From Marinobacter goseongensis (GTDB lineage: Bacteria > Pseudomonadota > Gammaproteobacteria > Pseudomonadales > Oleiphilaceae), in assembly GCF_023156235.1 (NCBI RefSeq), contig NZ_JAKZAI010000014.1, forward strand, positions 1 to 64,000: a stretch of DNA of 64,000 nucleotides, written 5' to 3'. Position numbers and translations under genes: made by a program. The notes below the pieces were generated by a model. The model did not search any database. It saw only the letters and a program-made list of their open reading frames with translations, and was not told the origin of the DNA. Positions 17,486 through 26,194 of the stretch are shown in pieces; within the stretch, counting starts at the first letter, position 1; the number at the start of each line of letters is the position of its first letter.

Positions 17486-18436
17486 ATGACGGAAGGCCGC
17501 AGCTGTCCGTTGGCATACCGTTACGATCCGGCCACGCTAGCGGAGAACCCGACGCGGGTGTCCGAGGATGTGTTGTATGTGATCGGCGGTCTCTACGGCA
17601 ATCCCTATGCCCTGGATGAGATTGAGGAAATGGCCCTTGCCGAGGAGCGGCAGGGTCATCGTGTGAAGTTGGTCTTCAATGGCGACTTTAACTGGTTCAA
17701 TGCCAGCGATGCCCTGTTTCGTGACATCAATAACCGGGTGCTGGATCACACCGTCAACCTCGGCAATGTGGACTATGAGCTGGCCAATCCGAGTCCGGGT
17801 GCCGGTTGCGGTTGCGCCTATCCGGCGTTTGTTGATCAGGGTGTGGTTGAGCGCTCCAACCGGATGATGGAGCGGTTGCAGGCCACCGCCGGCGAGCATC
17901 CGGACATTCTCAAGCGCTTGTCGCTGTTGCCGCGTTATCGGTGTCTTATATTTGGAGGCCTAAAGGTTTTGGTGCTTCACGGCGATCCGGAGTCTCTGGC
18001 GGGCTGGGGGCTTGCCTACGAATCTTTCGCCGCGGGCAACGAAGCCCGGCTGGCAGACTGGTTCCGCGCCAGCGGTGTGGATCTGATTGTTTCCACTCAT
18101 ACCTGTCTGCCGGTTCTCTGGAAAGGAACGGTGGACGGTCGTTCCTGCGCGGTGGCCAATAACGGTGCGGCGGGTATGGGCAACCTGGTGTCCGACCCCC
18201 GTGGACTGATTACCCGCATTGGATTTACAAGCCCCGTGGCTGAGCCTGTGGCCGGTATTGAGAGTCACGGTCTTAATGTCACGCTGCTGCCGGTGGCGTA
18301 CCCGTTGCAAGCCTGGTTACAAGCATTTGACCAACTGTGGTCGCCGGGTTCAGCGGCCGCCATCTCCTACCGCGATCGTCTGGTCAGCGGGACTTCGCTG
18401 ATGCCGGAGCGCATTGTTTTCCCGGCGCTTCCTTAA
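17486..18436 (+). CDS. Divergent metallophosphoesterase-fold protein with altered metal ligands
   Basis: The 316-residue protein follows the calcineurin-type motif order but with substitutions. Motif I is VIGGLYGN (32-39) where DxH is expected. Motif II FNGDF (65-69) is kept. Motif III is GNVDYE (93-98), motif IV LHGD (164-167) is kept, and motif V is STHTC (203-207) where GHxH is expected. An extra PGAGCGC loop (104-110) adds two Cys. Loss of the motif I Asp and His makes normal two-metal catalysis doubtful. GGGGGC sits just upstream of the ATG, and the gene is tightly linked to the symporter, suggesting co-translation. Confidence 0.7.
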   Translation: MTEGRSCPLAYRYDPATLAENPTRVSEDVLYVIGGLYGNPYALDEIEEMALAEERQGHRVKLVFNGDFNWFNASDALFRDINNRVLDHTVNLGNVDYELANPSPGAGCGCAYPAFVDQGVVERSNRMMERLQATAGEHPDILKRLSLLPRYRCLIFGGLKVLVLHGDPESLAGWGLAYESFAAGNEARLADWFRASGVDLIVSTHTCLPVLWKGTVDGRSCAVANNGAAGMGNLVSDPRGLITRIGFTSPVAEPVAGIESHGLNVTLLPVAYPLQAWLQAFDQLWSPGSAAAISYRDRLVSGTSLMPERIVFPALP

Positions 18437-18522
18437 CCGTTTTGTCACTGGCGGTTGCTTTAATAGAGGCTATTCTTAAACAACGGGTCGGGCGTCTGTG
18501 GCGTGCACCCAGCGGCCCCAAC

Positions 18523-18550
18523 TTGAAATATATTTTGTGGTCTATATAAT
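18523..18550 (+). promoter_or_regulatory. Predicted promoter of the ectoine operon
   Basis: TTGAAA at 18523-18528 and TATAAT at 18545-18550 are 16 bp apart in an AT-rich stretch, 36 bp before the ectA ATG. Osmotic induction is known for ect promoters, but no specific operator is recognisable. Confidence 0.7.
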
Positions 18551-18585
18551 TTAGCCCTAACTTTTTGACGCGAAACCATCACGCT

Positions 18586-19101
18586 ATGACATCAGAAGGA
18601 TCGAATACCACCGCCATCACCCTCCGTACACCGGTCAAGGATGATGGCTACAGGCTCCATCGATTGGTGGCGGAATGCCCTCCGCTGGACCCCAACTCGA
18701 TTTACTGCAACCTGCTGCAGTGCAGCCACTTTGCCGACACCGGCGTGGCCGCGGAGAAGGACGGCGATCTGGTCGGCTTTATCTCCGGATACATCCCTCC
18801 CCAACAGCCCGGCACCGTATTCGTGTGGCAAGTGGCAGTTCATGAAAAAGGTCGTGGACAGGGCCTGGCCAAGCGGATGCTGAAAGAGATTGTGGGCCGC
18901 GATGCGTGCAAACGTGTAACGCACCTGGAAACCACCATCACCGAGGACAACGAAGCCTCGTGGGCGCTGTTCCGTTCGTTCGCGCGTGACCTGGGGGCCG
19001 AGCTCACCTATCACGAGCATTTTGAGAAAGAGACCCACTTCGGCGGCAAGCACGATTCCGAGTTCCTGCTGCGCATCGGGCCTTTCACCAAGCCAGCCTG
19101 A
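18586..19101 (+). CDS. ectA: L-2,4-diaminobutyrate N-gamma-acetyltransferase
   Basis: A 171-residue GNAT acetyltransferase. It has the acetyl-CoA loop VHEKGRGQGLAKRML and the EctA-specific CPPLDPNSIYCNLLQCSHF. It acetylates diaminobutyrate, the second committed step of ectoine synthesis, using acetyl-CoA in the cytoplasm. A TTG at 18565 would add seven residues; ATG 18586 matches the usual EctA N-terminus better, though its Shine-Dalgarno is weak. It is the first gene of ectA-ectB-ask. Confidence 0.95.
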   Translation: MTSEGSNTTAITLRTPVKDDGYRLHRLVAECPPLDPNSIYCNLLQCSHFADTGVAAEKDGDLVGFISGYIPPQQPGTVFVWQVAVHEKGRGQGLAKRMLKEIVGRDACKRVTHLETTITEDNEASWALFRSFARDLGAELTYHEHFEKETHFGGKHDSEFLLRIGPFTKPA

Positions 19102-19269
19102 GCGTCAGTCAACGACGCAGGCATTACTGACCGCTTTCTGGATGAGCCGGCAGACCACTGAGGCAGGTCTGTCGCCACGGCTCTGACGAATGTGTGGCTG
19201 GCTGATCGCGACTGTACCCGACGGGCTGCCCACAGACACCTCGAACCTGACATGCTAAGAGGCAAGACA

Positions 19270-20538
19270 ATGGAACTTTTCAAGTCGACCGAATCTGAAG
19301 TACGCGTTTATTCCCGCGCTTTTCCGGTGATTTTCAATCGCGCCAAGAATGCGCATCTGTACACCGAAGACGGCAAGGAATACCTGGACTTTCTCGCCGG
19401 TGCCGGCTCCCTGAACTACGGCCACAATAACGACATCCTGAAGCAGGCGCTGCTCGAATACATCGAAGCCGATGGCGTGAGCCAGGGCCTGGATATGTTC
19501 ACCACGGCCAAGCACAACTTCATTGAGTCCTATAAGAAGTACATTCTGGATCCCCGCGGCCTGAACTACAAAATGCAGTTCACCGGCCCCACCGGTACCA
19601 ACTGCGTGGAAGCGGCCATGAAGCTGGCGCGCAAGGTCAAGGGCCGTAACGGCATCATCTCGTTCACCAACGGTTTCCACGGGGTCACCATGGGCGCCGT
19701 GGCGGCGACCGGCAACAAACACCACCGTGGTGGTGTGGGCACGCCGCTGGGCAATGTTGATTTCATGTTCTACGACGGTTACCTGGGCGACGACGTCGAC
19801 AGCCTGGCCATCATGGACAAGCTGCTGAATGACGGTTCCTCCGGTTTCGAGCTGCCCGCAGCCGTAATTGTCGAGGCGGTGCAGGGCGAGGGTGGTCTCA
19901 ACGCCTGCCGTGCCGAGTGGCTGAAAGGCTTGTCAGAGCTGTGCAAGAAGCACGACATTCTGCTGATTCTGGACGACATCCAGGCGGGTAATGGCCGTAC
20001 CGGCGAGTTCTTCAGCTTCGAGTTTGCCGGCATCAAGCCGGACATTGTGACGGTGTCCAAGTCCCTCAGTGGCTACGGCCTGCCGATGGCGCTGGTACTG
20101 TTCAAGCCGGAGCTGGACGTATGGGATCCGGGCGAGCACAACGGTACCTTCCGTGGCAACAACATGGCCTTCATCACCGCCCGCAGTGCGGTTGAAACCT
20201 ATTGGCGCGACGATGCCTTCGCAAACGAAGTGAAGGCGAAGACCAGGATTCTGGGTGATGCACTGCAGGCGATTTGCGACATGTACCCCGGTGAGTTCAA
20301 AATGAAGGGACGCGGTTTGATGCGTGGTATCGAAGCCACACACGCGGACATCACCGGCGCGATCACCAAGCGGGCCTTCGAGCACGGTCTGATCATCGAG
20401 ACCAGTGGCCCCAACGATGAAGTCATCAAGTGTCTGATGCCGCTGACCACCAGTGAAGACGACCTGAGAAAGGGTGCCGCGCTGCTGGCCAGAAGTGTGG
20501 ACGAGATCATGCAGGAAGGGATCAGCGAGGCGTCGTAA
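19270..20538 (+). CDS. ectB: Diaminobutyrate-2-oxoglutarate transaminase
   Basis: A 422-residue class III aminotransferase, the normal EctB length. PLP-site residues include the DD pair in [12 protein letters not shown] (235-236) and Schiff-base Lys264 in [10 protein letters not shown]. It converts aspartate semialdehyde with glutamate to L-2,4-diaminobutyrate. ATG 19270 ([11 protein letters not shown]) with AGAGG upstream is preferred over the longer frame from 19192. The gap after ectA is 168 bp. The next gene is the aspartate kinase rather than ectC. Confidence 0.96.
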   Translation: MELFKSTESEVRVYSRAFPVIFNRAKNAHLYTEDGKEYLDFLAGAGSLNYGHNNDILKQALLEYIEADGVSQGLDMFTTAKHNFIESYKKYILDPRGLNYKMQFTGPTGTNCVEAAMKLARKVKGRNGIISFTNGFHGVTMGAVAATGNKHHRGGVGTPLGNVDFMFYDGYLGDDVDSLAIMDKLLNDGSSGFELPAAVIVEAVQGEGGLNACRAEWLKGLSELCKKHDILLILDDIQAGNGRTGEFFSFEFAGIKPDIVTVSKSLSGYGLPMALVLFKPELDVWDPGEHNGTFRGNNMAFITARSAVETYWRDDAFANEVKAKTRILGDALQAICDMYPGEFKMKGRGLMRGIEATHADITGAITKRAFEHGLIIETSGPNDEVIKCLMPLTTSEDDLRKGAALLARSVDEIMQEGISEAS

Positions 20539-20589
20539 GGCGCCACCTCCATCTGGACATTCATTCTGCAGGACAGCGAAGACAATACT

Positions 20590-22032
20590 ATGACGACGCA
20601 CTTACATACCGTAGAGAAGATTGGCGGCACCTCGATGAGCAATTACGAGGCGGTCCGTGACAACATCATCATCGGTGCCCGCAGCAAAGACGACCTGTAC
20701 CAGCGCATTTTCGTGGTGTCTGCCTACGCGGGCGTAACCAACGAGTTGCTGGAACACAAGAAAACCGGCGAGCCCGGCGTTTACGCCCTGTTTGCCGACG
20801 CCGAGTCCGACTGGGCCTGGGGCGATGATCTCACCAAACTGGTGAAGTTCCTCACCGATCTGAACGGCGAGCTGTTCGAGGATCCGATGCTGAAACAGCA
20901 GGCGGACCAGTTCATCACCGATCGCATCGAGGGGGTGCGGGGCTGCCTGATTGATCTGCAGCGCCTCTGTTCCTACGGCCAGTTCCAGCTGGAGGAGCAT
21001 CTGCTGACGGTGCGGGAAATGCTGGCCGGCATCGGCGAGGCTCATAGCGCCTTCAACACTGCACTGAAGCTCCAGCAAGAGGGCATCAATGCCCGTTTCG
21101 TGGATCTCACCGGCTGGCGCGACAACGAGCTGCTGCCGCTGGATGAGAAGCTGAAGCAGACATTTGATGCAGTTGACCTGTCCCGTGAGCTGCCGATTGT
21201 TACCGGCTACGCCCAGTGCAGGGAAGGTCTGATGCGGACCTTTGACCGGGGCTACAGTGAGATGACCTTTAGCCGGGTGGCGGTGATCACCGAAGCTCGT
21301 GAAGCGATCATCCATAAGGAATACCACCTCAGTTCCGCCGACCCCAACATTGTCGGGGCCGAGAAGGTGGTGCCTCTGGGGCGTACCAATTACGACGTGG
21401 CCGATCAGCTGGCCAACCTCGGCATGGAGGCGATTCACCCCCGTGCTGGTAAGGGTCTGCGCCAGAACGAGATTCCGCTGCGGGTGATGAACACCTTCGA
21501 GCCGGAGCATACCGGTACCCTGATCACCGGCGATTACGTCAGTGAGAAGGCCCAGGTGGAAATCATTGCTGGCGCCAAGGGCGTGTTTGCGGTGGAAGTG
21601 TTCGATCAGGACATGCAGGGCGAACCCGGTTCCGATCGCCGCATCCTGGACGTGCTGAGCCGCTTCAAGGTGCGGTTCATGTCCAAGGACACCAACGCCA
21701 ACACCATCACCCACTACGTGGGCAGCACCCTGAAGCACGTCAAGCGGGTGGTCAAGGCGCTGAAAGAAGAGTTCCCCAACGCCGAAATCAACACCCGCAA
21801 GGTAGCGGTGGTGTCGGCCATCGGCAGTGATATGAAAGTGCCGGGCATCCTCGCCCGTTCCGTTAAATCGCTGGCCGACGGGGAAATCAGCATTCTGGCG
21901 TTGCACCAGTGCATGCGCCAGGTGGATATTCAGTTTGTGGTGGACGAAGACGATTACGAGAAAGCCATCGTGGCGCTGCACGGTGTGCTTATTGAACCCC
22001 ACAATCACGAATACGCCATCGTCGCGGCCTGA
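20590..22032 (+). CDS. ask_ect: Ectoine-type aspartate kinase (Ask_Ect)
   Basis: The 480-residue aspartokinase has N-terminal VEKIGGTSM (kinase core), a central DLTGWRDNE and YSEMTFSR, and C-terminal ACT domains. It resembles the feedback-altered Ask_Ect enzymes found at the end of ect operons, which feed aspartyl phosphate into ectoine synthesis. It starts 51 bp after ectB stops, so the place normally held by ectC is too short for any gene. A hairpin follows its stop. Confidence 0.93.
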   Translation: MTTHLHTVEKIGGTSMSNYEAVRDNIIIGARSKDDLYQRIFVVSAYAGVTNELLEHKKTGEPGVYALFADAESDWAWGDDLTKLVKFLTDLNGELFEDPMLKQQADQFITDRIEGVRGCLIDLQRLCSYGQFQLEEHLLTVREMLAGIGEAHSAFNTALKLQQEGINARFVDLTGWRDNELLPLDEKLKQTFDAVDLSRELPIVTGYAQCREGLMRTFDRGYSEMTFSRVAVITEAREAIIHKEYHLSSADPNIVGAEKVVPLGRTNYDVADQLANLGMEAIHPRAGKGLRQNEIPLRVMNTFEPEHTGTLITGDYVSEKAQVEIIAGAKGVFAVEVFDQDMQGEPGSDRRILDVLSRFKVRFMSKDTNANTITHYVGSTLKHVKRVVKALKEEFPNAEINTRKVAVVSAIGSDMKVPGILARSVKSLADGEISILALHQCMRQVDIQFVVDEDDYEKAIVALHGVLIEPHNHEYAIVAA

Positions 22033-22042
22033 CCCGCGACCG

Positions 22043-22085
22043 CGGATGGCCCCGCACCCAACCGTCAGGTTGGTCGGGGCATCCG
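22043..22085 (+). terminator. Hairpin after the ect operon
   Basis: CGGATGGCCCCG...CCAACC pairs with GGTTGG...CGGGGCATCCG around loop GTCA, with small bulges. The stem is strong but no T-run follows, so termination strength is uncertain. Confidence 0.55.
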
Positions 22086-22207
22086 TCGTTGTCCTGCCAC
22101 CGCCCCCTCCGTAGTTGTCCCTATCGCCCACCCGGCGCACCCCGGTGGGGAATCCACGCCCTGACCCTGATCGTATCTCTAGTACATTCATAATCGGTAC
22201 CAAAGCC

Positions 22208-23212
22208 ATGAGTAAATCCGAGAGGCTGGGACCGTCTCCGACCATGAGCTCGACCGGTGAAACGGATTCCCTGGTTGGGCTGTACTTCAGGGATGCGTCC
22301 CGTTACGAACTGCTGGGCGACAAAGGCGAGCGTCGACTGGTTCGCCAGCTCACCCGCTGCTATCAGGTCATCGCCCGGGAACTGGCGTTGCCGGAGGAGA
22401 CTCCGCAAACCTACCGCGAAATCGTTGGCAGCCTGGGCGATGCGTGTGCGTTCACCACCCGGTGTCGGCGTGCCTACCATCTGGCCCGTGCCTGCCGCAG
22501 CAAACTGGTGGAAAGCAACCTGCGGCTGGCAGTGCACATTGCGCGTCGGTATGGCCATCACGGCATTCCCATGGCGGATCTGATTCAGGACGCCAACGTG
22601 GGTCTGATCAAGGCGGTGGAACGCTTTGATCCTACCAAAGGCTTCCGCTTTTCCACCTACGCCTACTGGTGGATCAGCGAAGAGGTAAAACGCTGCCTGC
22701 AGCGGGGCTCACGGCTGGTTCACACGCCGGAAAACGTCGTGGATGAGATCCGTCAGTTGCGCAAGGTGTCCATGCGCCTGCATCAGAGCCTCGGCCGCGC
22801 GCCCCTGCAAAGCGAGCTGGCCCGGGAAATGGAGGCCTCACCGTCCCGTATCGGTGAGCTCAGAGCGTTGGCGAACCGTGAGGTGTCTGTGGATGCGCCG
22901 GTTTCGGAAAGCGCTGGAATTACCCTCGGTGACAGTCTGAGTGGCGATGAGCAGATGGCTCCGGATCACTCGATGGTGCAGCGTGATCGCAAGAAATACC
23001 TGTCGGATATTCTCGGCAAGTTGTCGGATCGCGAGAAGGCTGTACTGTCACGGCGATTCGGTCTGGGCCTGCCGGAACCGGAGACGCTGCAGATCATCTC
23101 CGATGACCTGGGTATCAGCCGGGAGCGGGTGCGTCAGATCGAGAAGGGAGCCATTCGCAAATTGCAGGCCACCCTCGGTGTGGACGAAATGAAGCGTATG
23201 GAAGGAATGTGA
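22208..23212 (+). CDS. RpoS-like sigma-70 family factor
   Basis: The 334-residue protein has region 1.2 (about 22-50), regions 2.1-2.4 (about 100-180) and 4.1-4.2 (about 271-320, ISRERVRQIEKGAIRKLQ). Core-binding sequence DLIQDANVGLIKAVERFDP is typical of RpoD/RpoS factors. However, the stretch where RpoS has WWIRQTIERAI and RTIRLP reads WWISEEVKRCL and RLVHTP here, so -10 recognition may differ. It is probably a second stationary-phase-type factor rather than the main RpoS. ATG 22208 is favoured over the longer frame from 22115. It lies directly after the ectoine operon. Confidence 0.82.
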   Translation: MSKSERLGPSPTMSSTGETDSLVGLYFRDASRYELLGDKGERRLVRQLTRCYQVIARELALPEETPQTYREIVGSLGDACAFTTRCRRAYHLARACRSKLVESNLRLAVHIARRYGHHGIPMADLIQDANVGLIKAVERFDPTKGFRFSTYAYWWISEEVKRCLQRGSRLVHTPENVVDEIRQLRKVSMRLHQSLGRAPLQSELAREMEASPSRIGELRALANREVSVDAPVSESAGITLGDSLSGDEQMAPDHSMVQRDRKKYLSDILGKLSDREKAVLSRRFGLGLPEPETLQIISDDLGISRERVRQIEKGAIRKLQATLGVDEMKRMEGM

Positions 23213-23222
23213 ACGGGGTGAT

Positions 23223-23672
23223 TCAGTGCGCCATGATAAACCAGGCGCCCGCAATCACCTGACATGCCAACACCACGGACGTCAGTGCCAGCCTGAGCCT
23301 TAGATACCAGGCTGGCCAGTAACCCTTCATCCAGCGAGCGTCGACAATATACAGCGCAAGATAGGCGACGGTGTAGATGCCGATTTGCCAGCGCACGGCC
23401 AGCAACAGCCCCACCCCCGCAGCTACGAAAAACACCTGGCTAAGCACCATGGTAACCAGCGGCGATAACGGGTAGCAGCGGTTTTCCAGCTGCATGGCGA
23501 TGGGCCAGTAAACACCGGCCATAAAGGCAAGAATGCCGGCACTGTAGAGGTAGAACCAACCGATCACCGTCACGCTGTAGGCCGGCATGAGGAACAGACT
23601 GAGGATACTCGCCAGAAACGGGATCAGTCCGAGAACGCCAACCAGAATCGCCAGTCGTGCAACAGCGATCAC
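23223..23672 (-). CDS. DUF3429 family inner-membrane protein
   Basis: The 149-residue protein has five hydrophobic segments and the DUF3429 pattern (YSAGILAFMAGVYWP). Its function is unknown. The start is GTG at 23672, which overlaps the stop of the upstream DUF6482 gene as GTGA, indicating translational coupling. Confidence 0.78.
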   Translation of the reverse strand: MIAVARLAILVGVLGLIPFLASILSLFLMPAYSVTVIGWFYLYSAGILAFMAGVYWPIAMQLENRCYPLSPLVTMVLSQVFFVAAGVGLLLAVRWQIGIYTVAYLALYIVDARWMKGYWPAWYLRLRLALTSVVLACQVIAGAWFIMAH

Positions 23673-23974
23673 GATCCTCGCCCCTGTACCCGGATTCTCA
23701 TAGGCTCGATGCCAGCGGGCTCCATACCCACCATTTCATGGTAGGCCGACGGGTGAACCACATCGGTTCTGGCTATGCTGAAGGCACCCAGGGCGTCCTG
23801 AATCTGCCAGCTGCTGCGAAACAGCCGCGTTTTACCGTTCTTGTCAGAGAGGATAAGCAGCTGGTCCCCGATCCTGAGGCGGGCCATGTACTGTTGGCCC
23901 TCGATAGAAATTATCTCCAGCAGATCAATAGTGTGATGACTGCTGTTGTTGAGTTGATCGAAGGTTATTCTCAC
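23669..23974 (-). CDS. Small DUF6482-like protein
   Basis: About 101 residues from GTG 23974 (VRITFDQLNN), preceded by GGAG; the longer frame from 24037 lacks that signal. The core (IDLLEIISIEGQQYMARLRI, then LILSDKNGKTRLFRS) resembles small gammaproteobacterial DUF6482 proteins, of unknown role. No membrane segment is present. It is coupled to DUF3429 by a four-base overlap and follows tag. Confidence 0.6.
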   Translation of the reverse strand: MRITFDQLNNSSHHTIDLLEIISIEGQQYMARLRIGDQLLILSDKNGKTRLFRSSWQIQDALGAFSIARTDVVHPSAYHEMVGMEPAGIEPMRIRVQGRGS

Positions 23975-24033
23975 CGTGGTGCTCCAGAGGTGAAATGGTA
24001 CCGGGGAATTTACGACCGCCAGTGGTAATAGGA

Positions 24034-24615
24034 TCAATTACCCAGTTCCCGGCAGACTTCATGCTGGGGGCAGTCCACCAGGTGATCGTTCACCATGCCG
24101 GTGGCCTGCATGAAGGCGTACACAATGGTTGGGCCGACAAAATTGAAGCCGGCGTTCTTGAGCGCCCGTGACATGGCCTCCGCCTCGGCTGTGGTTACCG
24201 GAACGTCGGAAAAGCTCTGCCAGCGGTTCTGGAGCGGTTTGCCACCTACAAAGGACCAGAGGAATTCGCTGAAATCCGCGCCCTGCTCCTTCATCTGGAG
24301 AAAACTGCGGGCGTTGCGAATGATCGAGTGCACCTTGAGGCGATTTCGGATGATGCCGGGGTTGGCGAGCAGTTCCTCGATCTTCTGGTCGTCATAGCGG
24401 GCGATCCGTTGTGGATCAAAATCGTCGTAGGCCTGCCGGTAGCTGTCCTGTTTGCGCAGTATGGTGATCCAGCTCAGACCAGCCTGCTGTCCATCCAGGC
24501 AAAGCTTTTCAAACAGCGCGAGTTCGTCGTACTCCGGGCGCCCCCACACGGTATCGTGGTAGTGAACGTAGAGGGGATCCGTGCCGCACCAGGGGCAGCG
24601 TCTGTTGTCGTCCAT
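24034..24615 (-). CDS. tag: DNA-3-methyladenine glycosylase I
   Basis: A 193-residue helix-hairpin-helix glycosylase. N-terminal CPWCG (Cys7) and the C-terminal HLVDCPQH supply the zinc site of Tag, and WGRPEYDELALFEKLCLDG is the family signature. It removes 3-methyladenine from alkylated DNA. ATG 24615 overlaps the TGA of the upstream PPTase gene (TGATG) and has GAGG seven bases before, supporting this start over 24630. Confidence 0.95.
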   Translation of the reverse strand: MDDNRRCPWCGTDPLYVHYHDTVWGRPEYDELALFEKLCLDGQQAGLSWITILRKQDSYRQAYDDFDPQRIARYDDQKIEELLANPGIIRNRLKVHSIIRNARSFLQMKEQGADFSEFLWSFVGGKPLQNRWQSFSDVPVTTAEAEAMSRALKNAGFNFVGPTIVYAFMQATGMVNDHLVDCPQHEVCRELGN

Positions 24616-25400
24616 CAGGATTCCTCGCAAGGGCGGATGCGTGGCGTCACCGGCTGATGCCAGTTCATGATCAGGGGCTCAGCCTGTGGCCACAGAGCAG
24701 TCAGGTCAAGGTTTGTTGGCACCTCTGCCAGCAGCCGCCCGCCAGGCCGGGAAAATCGCTCATCGCAGTAGACCAGAGTGACCAGGAAGCCCGCCACAGT
24801 GCCACTGGCCGCCTGCCAACCGGGCTCATCGCGATCCCCGGACAGGTGAAAATCGGAGCCCACTTCCAGAGTCTGCAGGTTGCCGGCAATGCCCCGGCCG
24901 GTGGCTTTCAGCCACGCTTCTTTCAGGGTCCAGACCCGCAGGAAGTCCGCATGGCTGTCGTTGGCGAGCAGCCAGCGTTGTTCGGCTGGGGTAAACCAGC
25001 GCCGCACCACTTTCTGCCACTGGGGATGACGGTTGAGGGGTTCGATATCCAGTCCGATACCGGCGCGGCCACTCACTGCGCAGGCGGACAGCCGCTGACT
25101 GTGGCTGAGAGACAGATGCCAGCCGGCGGGAGTTGCCGACGCTGTCGGCCGTCCGGCCACCGGCGCGCAGCCCGCGGGCGGGCAATGGGCACTGCTGGCG
25201 ATGGCCTGTCGTAGCAGCCAACGGCTGCTCAGGTACTCCCGCCGCCTCGGGCCGGAGAACTTTGCCACGGTTGCCCGCTCATAGTCGGTAAGCCAGGCCG
25301 GGCTGGGCAGATCCGGTGCTTCCGGTTCACGGCACAGCCAGATCGATGGCGCACCGTCCGGGCGGTTGTCAGGGCTGCAGTCGCTGGATGTGCCAGCCAT
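24615..25400 (-). CDS. 4'-phosphopantetheinyl transferase (Sfp type)
   Basis: The 261-residue protein carries the Sfp-family motifs GIGLDIE (Mg2+-binding Asp/Glu) and WTLKEAWLKATGRG. It transfers the phosphopantetheine arm of CoA to carrier proteins of fatty acid, polyketide or peptide synthesis. It overlaps pdxH by 32 bases, so the true start may be slightly downstream. It is coupled to tag. No carrier-protein megasynthase is in the window. Confidence 0.88.
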   Translation of the reverse strand: MAGTSSDCSPDNRPDGAPSIWLCREPEAPDLPSPAWLTDYERATVAKFSGPRRREYLSSRWLLRQAIASSAHCPPAGCAPVAGRPTASATPAGWHLSLSHSQRLSACAVSGRAGIGLDIEPLNRHPQWQKVVRRWFTPAEQRWLLANDSHADFLRVWTLKEAWLKATGRGIAGNLQTLEVGSDFHLSGDRDEPGWQAASGTVAGFLVTLVYCDERFSRPGGRLLAEVPTNLDLTALWPQAEPLIMNWHQPVTPRIRPCEES

Positions 25401-26004
25401 CGCCTTCCCTTACGTATTCGAAGCGGTCGTGGAGACGGCTGGGACGGCCCTGCCAGAATTCGATGCGCTGGGGCACCACCCGGTAGCCACCCCAGAAACT
25501 TGGTAGGGGTACGTCTCCGTTGCCGAATTTCTCTTTGATTTCCGCCACTTTTTGCTCGAGCAGCCCGCGGGAGGTGATCACCTTGCTCTGCTCCGAGACC
25601 CAGGCGCCAATTTGACTGCCCCGGGGCCGTGACGCGAAATAACGTAGGGATTCGGCTTTGCTGACTCGTTCCACGGCGCCCTGAATCCGTACCTGCCGGT
25701 TCAGGGCAATCCAGGGAAACAGCAGCGCCGCCTGCGGATTCTGCGCCAGTTCCGCGGCCTTGCGGCTGCCATAATTGGTGTAGAACACGAAGCCCTGCTC
25801 GTCGAAATACTTCAGCAGAACCGTGCGTAGGTCAGGCATGGCATCGTGCCCGGCGGTGGCCAGCGACAGGGCGTTGGGTTCCAGAATACCGGCCTCACGA
25901 GCATGCTCGAACCAGCTCTGAAACTGCCGGATCGGGTTGTCATCCAGGGCATCGCGATCCAGGCCTTCGCTCTCGAAATCACGACGCATATCGCCGATGT
26001 CCAT
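25369..26004 (-). CDS. pdxH: Pyridoxamine 5'-phosphate oxidase
   Basis: A 211-residue FMN-dependent oxidase. It has the family N-terminus MRRDFESEGLDRDALDDNP, the FMN-binding FVFYTNYGSRKAAEL and the C-terminal RIEFWQGRPSRLHDRF. It makes pyridoxal phosphate, the cofactor of EctB and other enzymes. ATG 26004 with AGAGGAA upstream is preferred over the frame start at 26037. It is the first gene of pdxH-PPTase-tag. Confidence 0.96.
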   Translation of the reverse strand: MDIGDMRRDFESEGLDRDALDDNPIRQFQSWFEHAREAGILEPNALSLATAGHDAMPDLRTVLLKYFDEQGFVFYTNYGSRKAAELAQNPQAALLFPWIALNRQVRIQGAVERVSKAESLRYFASRPRGSQIGAWVSEQSKVITSRGLLEQKVAEIKEKFGNGDVPLPSFWGGYRVVPQRIEFWQGRPSRLHDRFEYVREGDGWHIQRLQP

Positions 26005-26194
26005 AGTGTTTCCTCTGTCGCGTGTTGGTAGCACCAAAAATACGAATCATGAGGATATCGGGTTCAGCGCCGGCTGTCGCGATCACGGTGAACGGACTGC
26101 CGCTGCTGACAAACGGGTGTCGGGCCGACTATCCTTGTAAACAGGCACGCGGGTAAGATTGCCCGGGAATTCCGCCGTCTATGAGGAGAAGTCC

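Noticed and set aside
20602-22245. 547-codon open frame on the minus strand opposite ask_ect
   Set aside because: It is antisense to a well-recognised aspartate kinase, has no domain I recognise, and is explained by GC-rich third-position bias.
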